Positions 43,481 through 52,623 are shown, numbered from the stretch's first letter. The stretch: DNA of 64,000 nt from Chloroflexota bacterium (GCA_013816405.1 JACDEL010000002.1:985-64984), one strand, 5' to 3'. Notes: generated by a model not told the origin, from the letters alone. A program made the numbers and translations.

Positions 43481-43496
43481 CGTCCCCCGCAACCAC
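43481..43496 (+). repeat. tRNA-fMet 3'-end direct repeat, copy 2 (att-like)
   Basis: Exact 16-bp copy of the tRNA 3' end without the rest of the tRNA. It is followed 15 bp later by a near-copy of the hairpin that also follows the real tRNA, so both the tRNA end and its trailer are duplicated. Confidence 0.7.
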
Positions 43497-43511
43497 AGAC
43501 CCTCAGAAACC

Positions 43512-43539
43512 GAACGCCGCCTCCCGCCAGGCAGCGTTC
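43512..43539 (-). terminator. Second copy of the post-tRNA hairpin
   Basis: GAACGCCGCCT-CCCGCC-AGGCAGCGTTC differs by one base from the hairpin at 42688-42715, giving one mismatch in the stem. It lies 15 bp past the stop of the GerW-like gene on the minus strand and could terminate it. Confidence 0.6.
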
Positions 43540-43553
43540 CCGTTTGCGCGCGC

Positions 43554-43901
43554 CTAGCGCCTGGCGGTCTTCTTGCGTGCCCTGGCGTTGGCCTTGGCGA
43601 CCGAGCGGACAATCAGCAGGAAGACGATCGCCACCACCATGGCCAGCGTTGCCAGGCGGGTGGCATCCACCGCCGGCTCCCAGGCGACCTGGCCATCGCG
43701 GATGATCCACGCTCCGGCAGGCGTGGCCCTCACACCGAATCCGCCGCCGGCATTGGTCTCGCTGTCGCCGCCTCCCCCGCCGCCGCCAGCCACCTTGGCC
43801 GCGGGGATCACCAACACTCCATCGCGCTCGACCGGCTCGCCATACACTCGCTTCACGGTCATCACATCACGCGCGCCGCTGAGCAGCTCGTCAACGTTCA
43901 T
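43554..43901 (-). CDS. GerW/YtfJ-family protein
   Basis: A 115-residue protein with the GerW (spore protein YtfJ) pattern: KRVYGEPVERDGVLVIPAAKV, a Gly-rich loop (GGGGGGGDSETN), GGGFGVRATPAGAWIIRDGQV, then a C-terminal membrane helix (LATLAMVVAIVFLLIVRS). In Bacillus the family is linked to spore germination, but homologues are common in non-sporulating bacteria and nothing else here suggests sporulation. Single-gene unit with its own upstream region. Confidence 0.85.
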   Translation of the reverse strand: MNVDELLSGARDVMTVKRVYGEPVERDGVLVIPAAKVAGGGGGGGDSETNAGGGFGVRATPAGAWIIRDGQVAWEPAVDATRLATLAMVVAIVFLLIVRSVAKANARARKKTARR

Positions 43902-43946
43902 CGGTCTGTCTCCTGTTCGGTCGGGGGACCCAGTCTAGGGCGTGCC

Positions 43947-45182
43947 TCAGGTTGGCCGATGCGCCCCCGGCTCCATCTCGACCATGGCGTGATGGATCCC
44001 GTAGTGGTCGAGCAGCGCCAGGTAAGGGTCCGGGTCGAAGGCCTCGGGCGCGTGCACGCCGCTCCCCGACCAGGCCCCGGTGGCGAGCAGCTCCATGGCG
44101 ATCACCGGGTTGAAGCCGGTCTGCCAGCCGACCACCTGCGAGCCGGTGGCGCGCAGGGTCTCTGCGGCATCGGCCATCTGGTACAGAAAGACCTCTCGTG
44201 GCTTGCCATCCTTTGAGCCGATGACCCAGGTCCCGACCACCGCCTGGCCGACCATCTTGTCGCCCATGGTGATCGGGTCGGGCACGACTGCCGCGACCAC
44301 GTCCCGGGGCGAGACTTCAACACCCCGGACGCGCACCGGCTCCGTACGGTCGAGGCCGATGTCGTGGAGGAACTGCAGCTTCGCGATGAAGTCGCTCCCC
44401 AGCGCGTACTTGAAGGTGACCCGCCGCACGCCCTTCAGGTAGCGAGGCACGAGCAGCACCTCCTCGTGCTCGACGTTGACGCACTCGACCTGGCCGATCC
44501 CCTCGGGGAACGGGAAGGCCTCCGGCGCGCTGAACGGTGGGGTGGTGACCCAGTCGCCCTGCTCTCCATCCCACTCGACCGGCGGGTTGAGGCACTCCTC
44601 GATCGTGGTCCAGATGCTGAAGACCGGGGCGAAGGCGTACCCGGGAATGTGCAGGTCGCCCCCGTCGCGGATGTGGACCTCGCGCACCTCGTCGAAGAGG
44701 TGCTTGGCGGCATGCGCGGCAAAGACGTCGGTCAGGCCCGGATCCATCCCCATCCCCAGGAGGGCGAGGCGTCCCGCCCGCTCCCACTCCTCCGCGCGGT
44801 CGAACTGTTCGTCGCCCAGTTTGACGCCGGGGAACCGGAACGGGTCCTTGGGGTGCGGGCGCGACAGGCTGGTGGCCATGTCCATGTAGTGCACGCCCGC
44901 CGCGAGCGCCCCGTCGAAGATCGGCATCACGAAGCGGGGGTCGACGGCGTTCATCACCAGGTCGACCCGGTGCCGCCGCGCCAGGTCGGCAACCGCTACG
45001 GAATCGCGAGCGTCGATCCGCTCGCCGGGGAAGCGGTCGGCGTCGCCCAGCGTGGCCTGGAGCGCCATAACACGGGCGAAGTCGTAATCGGCCAGCACCA
45101 TGAGCTCGCACCACTCCCGCTGCCCGCACATGCGGGCGATCGCTTCGCCAACCGTGCCGATCCCCACCAGCAATATGCGCAT
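43947..45182 (-). CDS. Saccharopine dehydrogenase-like NAD(P)-dependent oxidoreductase
   Basis: A 411-residue enzyme. The Rossmann start is MRILLVGIGTVGEAIARMCG, followed by DLVMNAVDPRFVMPIFDGALAAGVHYMDMA, the saccharopine dehydrogenase/homospermidine synthase-type N-domain, then GMGMDPGLTDVFAAHAAKHLF and the C-terminal catalytic domain. ATG at 45182 is fixed by the Rossmann motif; the longer ORF is inside the next gene. It follows the proline dehydrogenase gene by 10 bp on the same strand. Together they suggest amino-acid (lysine or proline) breakdown; the exact reaction is not determined. Confidence 0.88.
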   Translation of the reverse strand: MRILLVGIGTVGEAIARMCGQREWCELMVLADYDFARVMALQATLGDADRFPGERIDARDSVAVADLARRHRVDLVMNAVDPRFVMPIFDGALAAGVHYMDMATSLSRPHPKDPFRFPGVKLGDEQFDRAEEWERAGRLALLGMGMDPGLTDVFAAHAAKHLFDEVREVHIRDGGDLHIPGYAFAPVFSIWTTIEECLNPPVEWDGEQGDWVTTPPFSAPEAFPFPEGIGQVECVNVEHEEVLLVPRYLKGVRRVTFKYALGSDFIAKLQFLHDIGLDRTEPVRVRGVEVSPRDVVAAVVPDPITMGDKMVGQAVVGTWVIGSKDGKPREVFLYQMADAAETLRATGSQVVGWQTGFNPVIAMELLATGAWSGSGVHAPEAFDPDPYLALLDHYGIHHAMVEMEPGAHRPT

Positions 45183-45192
45183 GACTCTCTCC

Positions 45193-46110
45193 TCAGCCGA
45201 ACATCTGGCGCAGCGCGAAGAGGACATTGGCAGGTCGCTCGGCCAGGCGTCGCATGTACCAGGCATACCAGGCCTCGCCGTAGGCGACCAGGGCGAGCAC
45301 CCGGTATCCCTCCAACGCGAGGCGCAGCTGCTCCTTCTGGCGGATCCCGTACAGCATCTGGATCTCGAAGACGTTCTTCGCCACTCCCACCGCCTCGGCA
45401 TGCGCCGCGACCCGCTCGATGAGCTTCGTGTCGTGCGTGCCCATCCCAAGTCGGAGATCGCCGCTCCCTGCGTGCGGGAGCATCAGCACGCACAGGGACT
45501 GGTAGGCGCCGTCCACCTCGTCCTTGCGCCGGAAGGCGATGCTGGACGGCTCGTCGTATGCGCCCTTGACCATTCGGATCGCCGGCTTGAGCGGCAGCAG
45601 GGCGTGGACATCGGCCGGTGTCCTCCGCAGGTAGGCCTGCAGGCAGATGCCGAAGTTCGGGTGCTTCTCCTTCAGGGACCGGTACAGATCGAGGGTGGCA
45701 TCTGTGTACGCGCTCCCCTCCATATCGAGCCACACCAGGCCGTTCCGTTGTGCTGCGTGGTCAGCCAGGCTGGAGAGGAGCCGCTCCGCGGCATCGCGGT
45801 CGAGGTCCAGGCCCAGCTGGGTGGGTTTGACGCTGATCTCGGCATCCATGCCGCGCGCCGCGATCATTTCGAGCAGCCCGTGGTAATGGTCAGCGACCGC
45901 CTCAGCCTCGGAGAGGTCCGCCAGGTTCTCTCCGAGCTGGGTGAACAGGATCCCAATGCCGTGCGGTCGAAAGAACTCCGCGGCGTCCAGCGCCTCCTCC
46001 ACGGTCTCCCCTGGCATGAAGCGGCGCACCGCCCGACGCACGAACCAGATGCGAGGCAGCCAACGCTTCAGCAGGCGGTTGCGGGCCATCCAGAGGAGGA
46101 GCGGGCGCAT
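45193..46110 (-). CDS. Proline dehydrogenase
   Basis: FAD-dependent oxidation of proline to pyrroline-5-carboxylate (EC 1.5.5.2). The short, monofunctional PRODH barrel shows ISVKPTQLGLDLD, LVWLDMEGSAYTDATLDLYRSL, GICLQAYLRRTPADVHALL, RMVKGAYDEPSSIAF, and the substrate-binding end YGEAWYAWYMRRLAERPANV. At 305 residues it matches Bacillus/Deinococcus-type PutB rather than PutA. P5C dehydrogenase is not in the window. Confidence 0.92.
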   Translation of the reverse strand: MRPLLLWMARNRLLKRWLPRIWFVRRAVRRFMPGETVEEALDAAEFFRPHGIGILFTQLGENLADLSEAEAVADHYHGLLEMIAARGMDAEISVKPTQLGLDLDRDAAERLLSSLADHAAQRNGLVWLDMEGSAYTDATLDLYRSLKEKHPNFGICLQAYLRRTPADVHALLPLKPAIRMVKGAYDEPSSIAFRRKDEVDGAYQSLCVLMLPHAGSGDLRLGMGTHDTKLIERVAAHAEAVGVAKNVFEIQMLYGIRQKEQLRLALEGYRVLALVAYGEAWYAWYMRRLAERPANVLFALRQMFG

Positions 46111-46160
46111 GCCTCGATGATCGCACGCGATCGGCGTAACCGATGGCTATCCTCAGCGGC

Positions 46161-46232
46161 GGGCCGTTAGCTCAGTGGTAGAGCAGGGGACTTTTAATCC
46201 TCGTGCCGTGGGTTCGATCCCCACACGGCCCA
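46161..46232 (+). tRNA. tRNA-Lys (anticodon TTT)
   Basis: The acceptor GGGCCGT pairs with ACGGCCC, the D arm is GCTCAGTGGTAGAGC, the anticodon loop CTTTTAA, the T arm GTGGGTTCGATCCCCAC. CCA is not encoded, unlike the other two tRNAs in the window. Confidence 0.95.
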
Positions 46233-46250
46233 CATCGCCGCGGGTGGTTG

Positions 46251-46439
46251 TCAGCCGTGCGGATCCTCGGTCGTGACCTGAATCTCCTCGTCACACGCGG
46301 AGCATCGGAAGAGGCGCTGGCCCCGGATGAGCTCACGCTCGGGGTCGCGTGCGTCGGGAGAGTGGGAGTCGACGGGCCTCATCTCAACCCAGTCGTTGCC
46401 GTGCCGGTGCAGAATCCGGTTCGTCTCAAAGTTCAACAT
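46251..46439 (-). CDS. Small Cys-pair protein, unknown
   Basis: A 62-residue protein (MLNFETNRILHRHGNDWVEM ... RGQRLFRCSACDEEIQVTTED) with one CxxC pair and three nearby His/Asp positions. It resembles short zinc-ribbon proteins of high-GC bacteria. ATG at 46439 is chosen because upstream sequence loses protein character. Small size leaves real doubt. Confidence 0.5.
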   Translation of the reverse strand: MLNFETNRILHRHGNDWVEMRPVDSHSPDARDPERELIRGQRLFRCSACDEEIQVTTEDPHG

Positions 46440-46670
46440 GCGCCTGGTCCTCCAATCGCCTCGATGTTCGTTCAGTAGTGTCCACGATCCGCCGGCAAGA
46501 CGCCACCCCGAACACACGCCGAGGGCGGGTGGACTGGCCTTCGCTGCGGTGCAGCCGTGCACGTCGCGAGCGTGCCGAGACGTAGATACCCAAGCAGCAC
46601 AGAACCGGTACGCTGCGCATCGGAGCCCCGGACCCCGACCGGCACAACGGTTGCAGCCACCTGGAGACCG

Positions 46671-47288
46671 ATGCGTTTCTCGCTGATTCCCCGCGAGACT
46701 AAGTTCTTCGACATGTTCGTCGAGGACGCTCGCAACGTCTTGGGCGCGGCTCGCCTGCTCGAGCAGTTCTTCCGCAACTACGACGACCGCGAGCGGCTAG
46801 CCAGCCAGCTACGCGACGCCGAACATGCCGGCGACCAGATGAGCCACGAGATCGGCCGCAAGCTGGAGTCGACCTTCGTCACGCCATTCGATCGGGAGGA
46901 CATCCACGCGCTGATCAGCCGCCTCGACGACATCATCGACCTGATCGAGGAGGTCGCCGATACCTGCATCCTCTACAACATCGACGCTCCGACGCCGCCG
47001 GCCATCCAGCAGGCCGAGATCATCGTGCGTCAATGCGAGCAGCTCGCACAGGGCCTCGAACGGCTGCGCCACTTCAAGGGCGTTGAGACCTTCTGGATCG
47101 AGATCCATCGGCTCGAGAACGAGGGGGACCGGATCGCGCGGCAGGCGGTCGCGGAGCTCTTCAAGCAGGGACAGGACCCGATGGACGTGATCAAGTGGAA
47201 GGACGTCTACGCGCTGCTCGAAGAGGCGATCGACTCCGCGGAGGACGCGGCCAACGTGATCGAGCGGATCGTCGTCAAGCATGCCTGA
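46671..47288 (+). CDS. DUF47 PhoU-like phosphate transport regulator
   Basis: An all-helical 205-residue protein of the DUF47/PhoU-like type: FSLIPRETKFFDMFVEDARNVLGAARLLEQF, ERLRDAEHAGDQMSHEI-like helix, FVTPFDREDIHALISRLDDIIDLIEEVAD and KDVYALLEEAIDSAEDAANVIERIVVKHA. The family almost always pairs with Pit transporters, and here its end overlaps the pit start by 8 nt. It probably gates or regulates phosphate flux through Pit. ATG at 46671 follows CTGGAGACCG. Confidence 0.92.
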   Translation: MRFSLIPRETKFFDMFVEDARNVLGAARLLEQFFRNYDDRERLASQLRDAEHAGDQMSHEIGRKLESTFVTPFDREDIHALISRLDDIIDLIEEVADTCILYNIDAPTPPAIQQAEIIVRQCEQLAQGLERLRHFKGVETFWIEIHRLENEGDRIARQAVAELFKQGQDPMDVIKWKDVYALLEEAIDSAEDAANVIERIVVKHA

Positions 47289-48282
47289 GGGCTTCACCGC
47301 GGTCCTGATCGCGGTGCTCGCCCTGGCGGTCCTGTTCGACTACATCAACGGTTTCCACGACACGGCGAACGCGATCGCCACCTCGGTCAGCACGCGGGCG
47401 TTGAGCCCGCGACTCGCCATCGCGATGAGCGCCGCCGCCAACTTCGCTGGGGCGCTGACCGGGACGGCGGTCGCCAAGACCATTGGCGCAGGTTTGATCG
47501 CACCGCAGGCTGAAGGCGGGCTGGTCGTCGCTGCCGCCCTCGTGGGCGCGATCGTGTGGAACCTGCTGACCTGGCGCCTTGGCATTCCGTCCTCGAGCAG
47601 CCACGCGCTGATCGGCGGCCTGCTGGGTGCGAGTGCTGCGGCTGTGGGATTCGGTGCCTGGCAGGTCGGCGGAATCCTCGGCAAGGTGATCCTGCCCCTC
47701 ATCGGATCTCCGATCGTCGGCTTCATCGGCGGGTTTGCCCTGATGGTGCTCATCTTCAACCTGTTTCGGAGGGCACATCCGAAGACCATGAACGACCGAT
47801 TCCGCCGCCTCCAGGTGCTGTCCGCAGCCTTCATGGCCTTCAGCCATGGAAGCAACGACGCGCAGAAGACGATGGGGGTGATGACGCTGGCGCTCCTCTC
47901 GGCGGGCGTCATCCCCGAATTCAAGGTGCCCCTGTGGGTCATCATCCTGGCAGCCAGCGCCATCTCGCTGGGGACGGCAGCGGGTGGCTGGCGAATCATC
48001 CGCACCATGGGCTCCAAGGTCGTCAAGCTCGACCCAGTGCATGGCTTCGCGGCGGAGACGACGGCTGCGACCATCATCTTCGGCGCCTCGGCGCTCGGGA
48101 TGCCGGTGAGCACCACCCATGTGATCTCGAGCGCGATCCTGGGGGTCGGCTCGTCAGACCGATTCCGCGCGGTGCATTGGGGCGTGGCGCGTCGCATTGG
48201 GATCGCCTGGGTGCTGACGCTGCCCGCCTCGGGGCTGGTTGCGGCGCTCGCCTACCTGCTGCTGAGGCCGATGCTCAGCTGA
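47281..48282 (+). CDS. pit: Pit-family low-affinity inorganic phosphate transporter
   Basis: A 333-residue membrane permease. The two PHO-4 signatures are FDYINGFHDTANAIATSVSTRALSP in the first helices and AFMAFSHGSNDAQKTMGVMTLALL in the second half. About 9-10 membrane segments. Works by H+/metal-phosphate symport. It overlaps the DUF47 gene and converges on the TSUP gene across a 13-bp gap. Confidence 0.94.
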   Translation: MPEGFTAVLIAVLALAVLFDYINGFHDTANAIATSVSTRALSPRLAIAMSAAANFAGALTGTAVAKTIGAGLIAPQAEGGLVVAAALVGAIVWNLLTWRLGIPSSSSHALIGGLLGASAAAVGFGAWQVGGILGKVILPLIGSPIVGFIGGFALMVLIFNLFRRAHPKTMNDRFRRLQVLSAAFMAFSHGSNDAQKTMGVMTLALLSAGVIPEFKVPLWVIILAASAISLGTAAGGWRIIRTMGSKVVKLDPVHGFAAETTAATIIFGASALGMPVSTTHVISSAILGVGSSDRFRAVHWGVARRIGIAWVLTLPASGLVAALAYLLLRPMLS

Positions 48283-48295
48283 TCCCGCCCCTGGG

Positions 48296-48658
48296 CTAGC
48301 TGAAGAAGACGAACCGAATCCCCACGATCACCAGCAGCACGCCAAAGCCGCGCTGGACAACTTCAACCGGCAGCGAGATGCCGAGCCTCGCTCCGAGGTA
48401 AGCCCCGAGCAGGAGGCCAATCGCCAGCACTGCCGCAAAACGAAGGTCGACGAATCCGCCTCGCCAGTATTCCAGCGCACCCAGCGCGCCAACAGGCAGC
48501 AGCAGCACGGCCAGTGATGTCCCCGCCGCCTGGGTGGTCGTGAGTCCGACCGTTAGGACCAGTAACGGCACGATGACGATCCCGCCGCCGATCCCGAAGA
48601 GACCCGACAGGACACCGGCCAGCAGGCCGATGCCACCGACGACCAGCAGCTGAACCAT
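48296..48658 (-). CDS. TSUP-family (TauE/SafE) permease, half-length
   Basis: A 120-residue protein with four hydrophobic helices. It has the TSUP signature GLLAGVLSGLFGIGGGIVIVPLLV, then TQAAGTSLAVLLLPVGALGALEYWRGG and the C-terminal GAYLGARLGISLPVEVVQRGFGVLLVIVG. Full TSUP proteins have two such halves (about 250 residues); single-half members exist and presumably dimerise. ATG at 48658 (MVQLLVVGG) with GGAGG 7 nt upstream is preferred to the longer ORF. It may share the divergent promoter region with pstS. Substrate (sulfur oxyanion?) unknown. Confidence 0.85.
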   Translation of the reverse strand: MVQLLVVGGIGLLAGVLSGLFGIGGGIVIVPLLVLTVGLTTTQAAGTSLAVLLLPVGALGALEYWRGGFVDLRFAAVLAIGLLLGAYLGARLGISLPVEVVQRGFGVLLVIVGIRFVFFS

Positions 48659-48724
48659 TGGGCCTCCTCGTATGCGGCGGGCCACGACCAATGCGGCGAG
48701 GATACACGCGCACATTTCACACGG

Positions 48725-48752
48725 CGTTGATGTTCCGATAAGGATCGGTTAA
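48725..48752 (-). promoter_or_regulatory. Putative Pho box upstream of pstS
   Basis: Read on the minus strand, three hexamer-type repeats spaced exactly 11 bp occur: TTAACC-N5-TTATCG-N5-TCAACG. This matches the spacing of PhoB/PhoP direct-repeat operators and the first unit matches the cyanobacterial TTAACC core. It sits 55 bp before the pstS start and between pstS and the divergent TSUP gene. Confidence 0.45.
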
Positions 48753-48806
48753 GGCCGAACCGGGATCCTCCGAGCGAATCCAAGGCACATGTTTGGAGGA
48801 ATCCCG

Positions 48807-49838
48807 TTGACCCTTTCCCGACGAGTCCGGCCCACCGTGGCCGGGATCCTGGCCGGAGCCGTCATCCTGGCCGCCTGCTCGAACACCGGATCACCCGACG
48901 AATCCTCCGGCCCATCGGTGGCGCCGGTTAGCGGCACGCTCACCATCTCCGGCTCCTCGACCGTGGAGCCGATTAGCAGCATCGTGGCCGAAGACTTTCA
49001 GGCGCTGAATCCCGATGTCGAGTACAGCGTCAAGGGACCCGGCACCGGCGACGGATTTGCCAAGTTCTGCAATGGCGAGACCGACATCAGCGACGCCTCG
49101 CGCCCCATCAAGGACGAAGAGGCCACCGCGTGCGCCGATAAGGGGATTCATTACGTCGAGCTGAAGATCGGGATTGACGGGCTCAGCGTCATCACCTCCC
49201 CGGCCAACGACGCCGTCACCTGCCTGAGCTTCCTGGATCTCTATGCCCTGCTCGGACCCGAATCGCAGGGCTTCGCCAACTGGTCCGACGCGGATGCGCT
49301 GGCCGGCGAGCTGGGCAGCCTCGAAGGCTTCGGCGATTCGCACGCCCCGTACCCGGACGTCGCGCTCGAAGTGACCGCCCCCGGCGAGGAGTCCGGCACC
49401 TACGACAGCTTCGTGGAGTTCGCCATCAGCAAGATCGCAGGCGAGCGTGAGCAGGAAGCGGTGACGCGCCCCGACTACATCCCTTCTCCCGACGACAACA
49501 TCATCATTGAAGGGATCGCAGGCTCGGACAGCTCGCTGGGCTGGGTTGGGTTCGCCTTCGCCGATGAGAGCAGCGATAGCGTCAAGTCGCTGGAGGTTGA
49601 TGGCGGCAAGGGATGCGTGGCACCCACGCCGGAGACCATCGCATCCAATGACTACCCGATGTCCCGACCGCTCTTCATCTACGTCAACATCGACAAGGAA
49701 GCAACGAATCCGGCCATCACCGCATTCGTCGATTACTACCTCTCGGATGCCGGCATCGCCGCCGTGACCGAGGCCGATTACATCGCCCTCACCGCCGAGG
49801 AGCTGGCCGCAACCCGTTCCACGTGGGACAGCCACTGA
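48807..49838 (+). CDS. pstS: Phosphate ABC transporter substrate-binding lipoprotein
   Basis: Captures phosphate outside the membrane. The signal peptide ends with the lipobox AVILAACSNT. The mature part has SGTLTISGSSTVEPISSIVAEDF (phosphate-loop), VKGPGTGDGFAKFCNGETDISDASRPIKD, and EESGTYDSFVEF. The start is TTG at 48807, 7 nt after GGAGG; the ATG at 48789 would put that ribosome binding site inside the coding region. First gene of pstSCAB-phoU-phoBR. Followed by a hairpin before pstC. Confidence 0.93.
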   Translation: MTLSRRVRPTVAGILAGAVILAACSNTGSPDESSGPSVAPVSGTLTISGSSTVEPISSIVAEDFQALNPDVEYSVKGPGTGDGFAKFCNGETDISDASRPIKDEEATACADKGIHYVELKIGIDGLSVITSPANDAVTCLSFLDLYALLGPESQGFANWSDADALAGELGSLEGFGDSHAPYPDVALEVTAPGEESGTYDSFVEFAISKIAGEREQEAVTRPDYIPSPDDNIIIEGIAGSDSSLGWVGFAFADESSDSVKSLEVDGGKGCVAPTPETIASNDYPMSRPLFIYVNIDKEATNPAITAFVDYYLSDAGIAAVTEADYIALTAEELAATRSTWDSH

Positions 49839-49856
49839 CTGCTGCTCCACTACCTC

Positions 49857-49890
49857 GCGGGGGCCGGGCGATCCGTCGTCCGGCCCCCGC
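49857..49890 (+). terminator. Hairpin between pstS and pstC
   Basis: GCGGGGGCCGG / CCGGCCCCCGC is an 11-bp perfect stem with a 12-nt loop, 18 bp after the pstS stop and 26 bp before the pstC start. There is no U-tract, so it is more likely a partial terminator or mRNA stabiliser letting PstS be made in excess over the transporter. Confidence 0.65.
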
Positions 49891-49916
49891 TGCTCCTTCG
49901 CTAGGATGATGATCCC

Positions 49917-50834
49917 ATGACGAGGCTCTCTGCCCTCGACCTGCGCGTGGCTCCGAGACGCCGCCGACGTGAGGCGATCGTTCGCGCCGCCTTTGCCGGC
50001 ACCGCCGGCCTGACAGTCGTCATCAGCGGGGCGATCGTCCTGTCGCTGGTCGGCAATGCGGTCTCGTTCATCGCGCAGGTGGACCTGGGTGCGCTCTGGT
50101 CGGATGGCTGGTTCCCGCGCCGCGGCATGTACGACATCAAGACGATCGTCGCGGGCACATTGATCATCGCCAGCATCGCGATGCTGGTGGCGGCACCGCT
50201 TGGCATCGCGACGGCGCTGTACCTCTCCGAGTACGCCGGTCGGCGTACCCGCAGCATCCTGAAGCCGGTTCTCGAGCTGCTGGCGGCGATCCCGTCGGTC
50301 GTGCTCGGTTTCTTCTCCCTGACCTGGATCAGCCCCAACCTGATCCAGGCGCTCACCGATGCGCCGCTCTTCAGCATGGCGTCGGCCGGGATCGCGGTAG
50401 GGATCCTGGTTACGCCCCTCGTGAGCTCGGTGGCCGAGGACGCCATGCACGCGGTTCCCGATTACCTGAGGGAAGCCTCCTACGGGCTCGGTGCTCGTCG
50501 GCGCACGACCAGCGTACGGGTCGTCGTCCCTGCAGCCGTGAGCGGGATCGTCGCGGCGTTGCTGCTGGGGGTATCACGCGCCATCGGCGAGACGATGATC
50601 GTCGCTATCGCCGCCGGCGCCACCGGGGGGTCCCTGTTCGGCCTCAATCCCCTGGAGCCCGGCCAGACCATGACGGCGGCCATGACCGCGCTGGCGATCG
50701 GCTCCGACCAGGTCCGCGGCGCGGCGCTGACGTTCGAGAGCCTCTTCCTTGTCGGGCTGCTGCTGTTCCTGATGACGCTCGCCCTGAACCTCGCCAGTGA
50801 GGCATTCGTGCGGCGCGTACGGAGGCAGTACTGA
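49917..50834 (+). CDS. pstC: Phosphate ABC transporter permease PstC
   Basis: A 305-residue membrane permease with six helices. It has LSEYAGRRTRSILKPVLELLAAIPSVVLGFF and the ABC-permease EAA-type loop PDYLREASYGLGARRRTTSVRVVVPAAVSGIVAAL, then RAIGETMIVAIAAGA. PstC and PstA form the channel driven by PstB. Its stop overlaps the pstA start (TGATG). Confidence 0.93.
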   Translation: MTRLSALDLRVAPRRRRREAIVRAAFAGTAGLTVVISGAIVLSLVGNAVSFIAQVDLGALWSDGWFPRRGMYDIKTIVAGTLIIASIAMLVAAPLGIATALYLSEYAGRRTRSILKPVLELLAAIPSVVLGFFSLTWISPNLIQALTDAPLFSMASAGIAVGILVTPLVSSVAEDAMHAVPDYLREASYGLGARRRTTSVRVVVPAAVSGIVAALLLGVSRAIGETMIVAIAAGATGGSLFGLNPLEPGQTMTAAMTALAIGSDQVRGAALTFESLFLVGLLLFLMTLALNLASEAFVRRVRRQY

Positions 50835-51751
50835 TGAGCGCGGCTTCCTCCCCCTCCACCGCTGACCTGGTTGCTCTGCGCCTGCGCAGCGGCGGCTTCG
50901 ATTGGCAGAGCTACGTCTTGCACGGAGCGATGCTGCTCGCGATGCTGCTCGCACTCGGGATCCTGCTAGTGCTGCTGGCCGATGTTGCCGTAAAGGCCCT
51001 CCCCGTCCTGACGCAGCGCCCCCTCGACTTTCTGACCTCCGACCTGTCGTCGCGGCCCGCGCGCGCAGGGATCGCGCAGGGACTCGTCGGTTCGCTGCTG
51101 CTGGTGCTGTTTGTGGCCTTCCTCGCCCTCCCGATCGGCGTCGGAGCTGCGGTCTACCTGGAGGAGTATGCCCGCGATACCCCGATCACTCGCTTCGTCC
51201 GCACCAACATCCGCAACCTGGCCGGCGTGCCCGCGATCGTGTACGGCCTGCTGGGGCTTGCCGTATTCGTCACCCTGCTGGGACTGGGCGAAATCCTGGT
51301 CGTGGGCGGGTTGACACTCGCGATCCTGGTGCTCCCCATCGTGGTCATCACGACCTCGGAGGCGCTGCGCGCCGTCCCGGCCAGCATCCGTGAAGCTGCG
51401 CTGGGGGTTGGTGCGACCCGCTGGGAGACGGTCCGCAACCATGTGGTGCCGTACGCGGCGCCTGGCATCCTGACCGGCACCATCCTGTCCCTGGCGCGCG
51501 CCTTCGGCGAGACCGCGCCGCTGCTGATGGTCGGCGCGGTGGCGGGCACGTTCAGCGTGCACGGCGGCCTGATCGAACAGCTCACCGGCCCGTACACCGC
51601 GCTCCCCACCATCGTCTTCAACTGGGCGGGCCAGCCTCAGGACGAGTTCCGCAGCCTGACTGCCGCGACGATCGTTGTGCTGGTGGCCGTCATCCTGCTG
51701 GTCAACGGGACGGCCATCCTGCTGCGCAATCGGTACGATAGGCGTTGGTAG
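50834..51751 (+). CDS. pstA: Phosphate ABC transporter permease PstA
   Basis: A 305-residue six-helix permease. [41 protein letters not shown] is the PstA pattern and [40 protein letters not shown] is the ABC-permease loop, followed by [16 protein letters not shown]. Partner of PstC; overlaps it by one base. Confidence 0.94.
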   Translation: MSAASSPSTADLVALRLRSGGFDWQSYVLHGAMLLAMLLALGILLVLLADVAVKALPVLTQRPLDFLTSDLSSRPARAGIAQGLVGSLLLVLFVAFLALPIGVGAAVYLEEYARDTPITRFVRTNIRNLAGVPAIVYGLLGLAVFVTLLGLGEILVVGGLTLAILVLPIVVITTSEALRAVPASIREAALGVGATRWETVRNHVVPYAAPGILTGTILSLARAFGETAPLLMVGAVAGTFSVHGGLIEQLTGPYTALPTIVFNWAGQPQDEFRSLTAATIVVLVAVILLVNGTAILLRNRYDRRW

Positions 51752-51758
51752 CCCCAGC

Positions 51759-52613
51759 ATGACGATCACCGAACAGCGGCAAGCCGTGGAGGTTCGCCCG
51801 CGCATGACAATCGAGGCCCGCGAGGCGCCGCTCCCTGGGCTGGGCGACGCGGAGATCGTCTTCGACGTGCAGGCGTTCAGCGCCTACTACGGCGCGTTCC
51901 GGGCACTGAAGGAGATCACCTTCCAGATTCGCGAGCACCAGATCACGGCCATCATCGGTCCATCTGGATGTGGGAAGAGCACCCTCCTGCGCGGCTTCAA
52001 CCGGATGAACGACCTCGTGCAGAGCGCGCACTCGGAGGGCCACATCCTCTATCACGGGGTCGACCTGTACGCTCCGCAGGTCGATCCGGTGGAGGTGCGC
52101 CGTCGGATCGGGATGGTCTTCCAGAAGCCCAACCCGTTCCCCAAGTCGATCTATGACAACGTGGCGTTCGGTCCCCGCGTGGCAGGCTACAAGGGCGACA
52201 TGGACGAGCGGGTCGAGCAGTCGCTTCGCCGGGCAGCCATCTGGGACGAGGTCAAGGACAAGCTCACCACGCCGGGGACTGCCCTCTCGGGTGGGCAGCA
52301 GCAGCGCCTGTGCATCGCGCGCGCCATCGCGGTCGAGCCCGACGTCATTCTGATGGACGAGCCGTGCTCCGCCCTCGACCCGGTCGCCACCCTGCGGATC
52401 GAGGAGCTGATGCACGAGCTCAAGCAGAACTACACGATCGTGATCGTGACCCATAACATGCAGCAGGCAGCCAGAGCCAGCGACGTCACCGCATTCCTGA
52501 CAATGGGCGACGACCGTGCGGGCTATTTGGTCGAGATGGACACCACCGACAAGATCTTCACTCGACCTGAGCATCGGCTGACGGAGGACTACATCACCGG
52601 CCGGTTTGGCTAG
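51759..52613 (+). CDS. pstB: Phosphate ABC transporter ATPase PstB
   Basis: ATPase of the Pst complex. Walker A is [22 protein letters not shown] (FNRMND is diagnostic for PstB), the Q-loop lies in [21 protein letters not shown], the signature is [16 protein letters not shown] and Walker B is [14 protein letters not shown] 30-residue N-terminal extension precedes the usual start. The ATG at 51759 is 7 bp after pstA. Confidence 0.96.
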   Translation: MTITEQRQAVEVRPRMTIEAREAPLPGLGDAEIVFDVQAFSAYYGAFRALKEITFQIREHQITAIIGPSGCGKSTLLRGFNRMNDLVQSAHSEGHILYHGVDLYAPQVDPVEVRRRIGMVFQKPNPFPKSIYDNVAFGPRVAGYKGDMDERVEQSLRRAAIWDEVKDKLTTPGTALSGGQQQRLCIARAIAVEPDVILMDEPCSALDPVATLRIEELMHELKQNYTIVIVTHNMQQAARASDVTAFLTMGDDRAGYLVEMDTTDKIFTRPEHRLTEDYITGRFG

Positions 52614-52623
52614 GAGGCGCGTC

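Noticed and set aside
43554-43901. Taking the GerW-like gene as evidence for sporulation
   Set aside because: The family is widespread in non-spore-formers and no other spore gene lies in the window.
48891-50450. 519-codon minus-strand ORF across pstS and pstC
   Set aside because: Spans two clear phosphate-transport genes and the hairpin between them; antisense noise.
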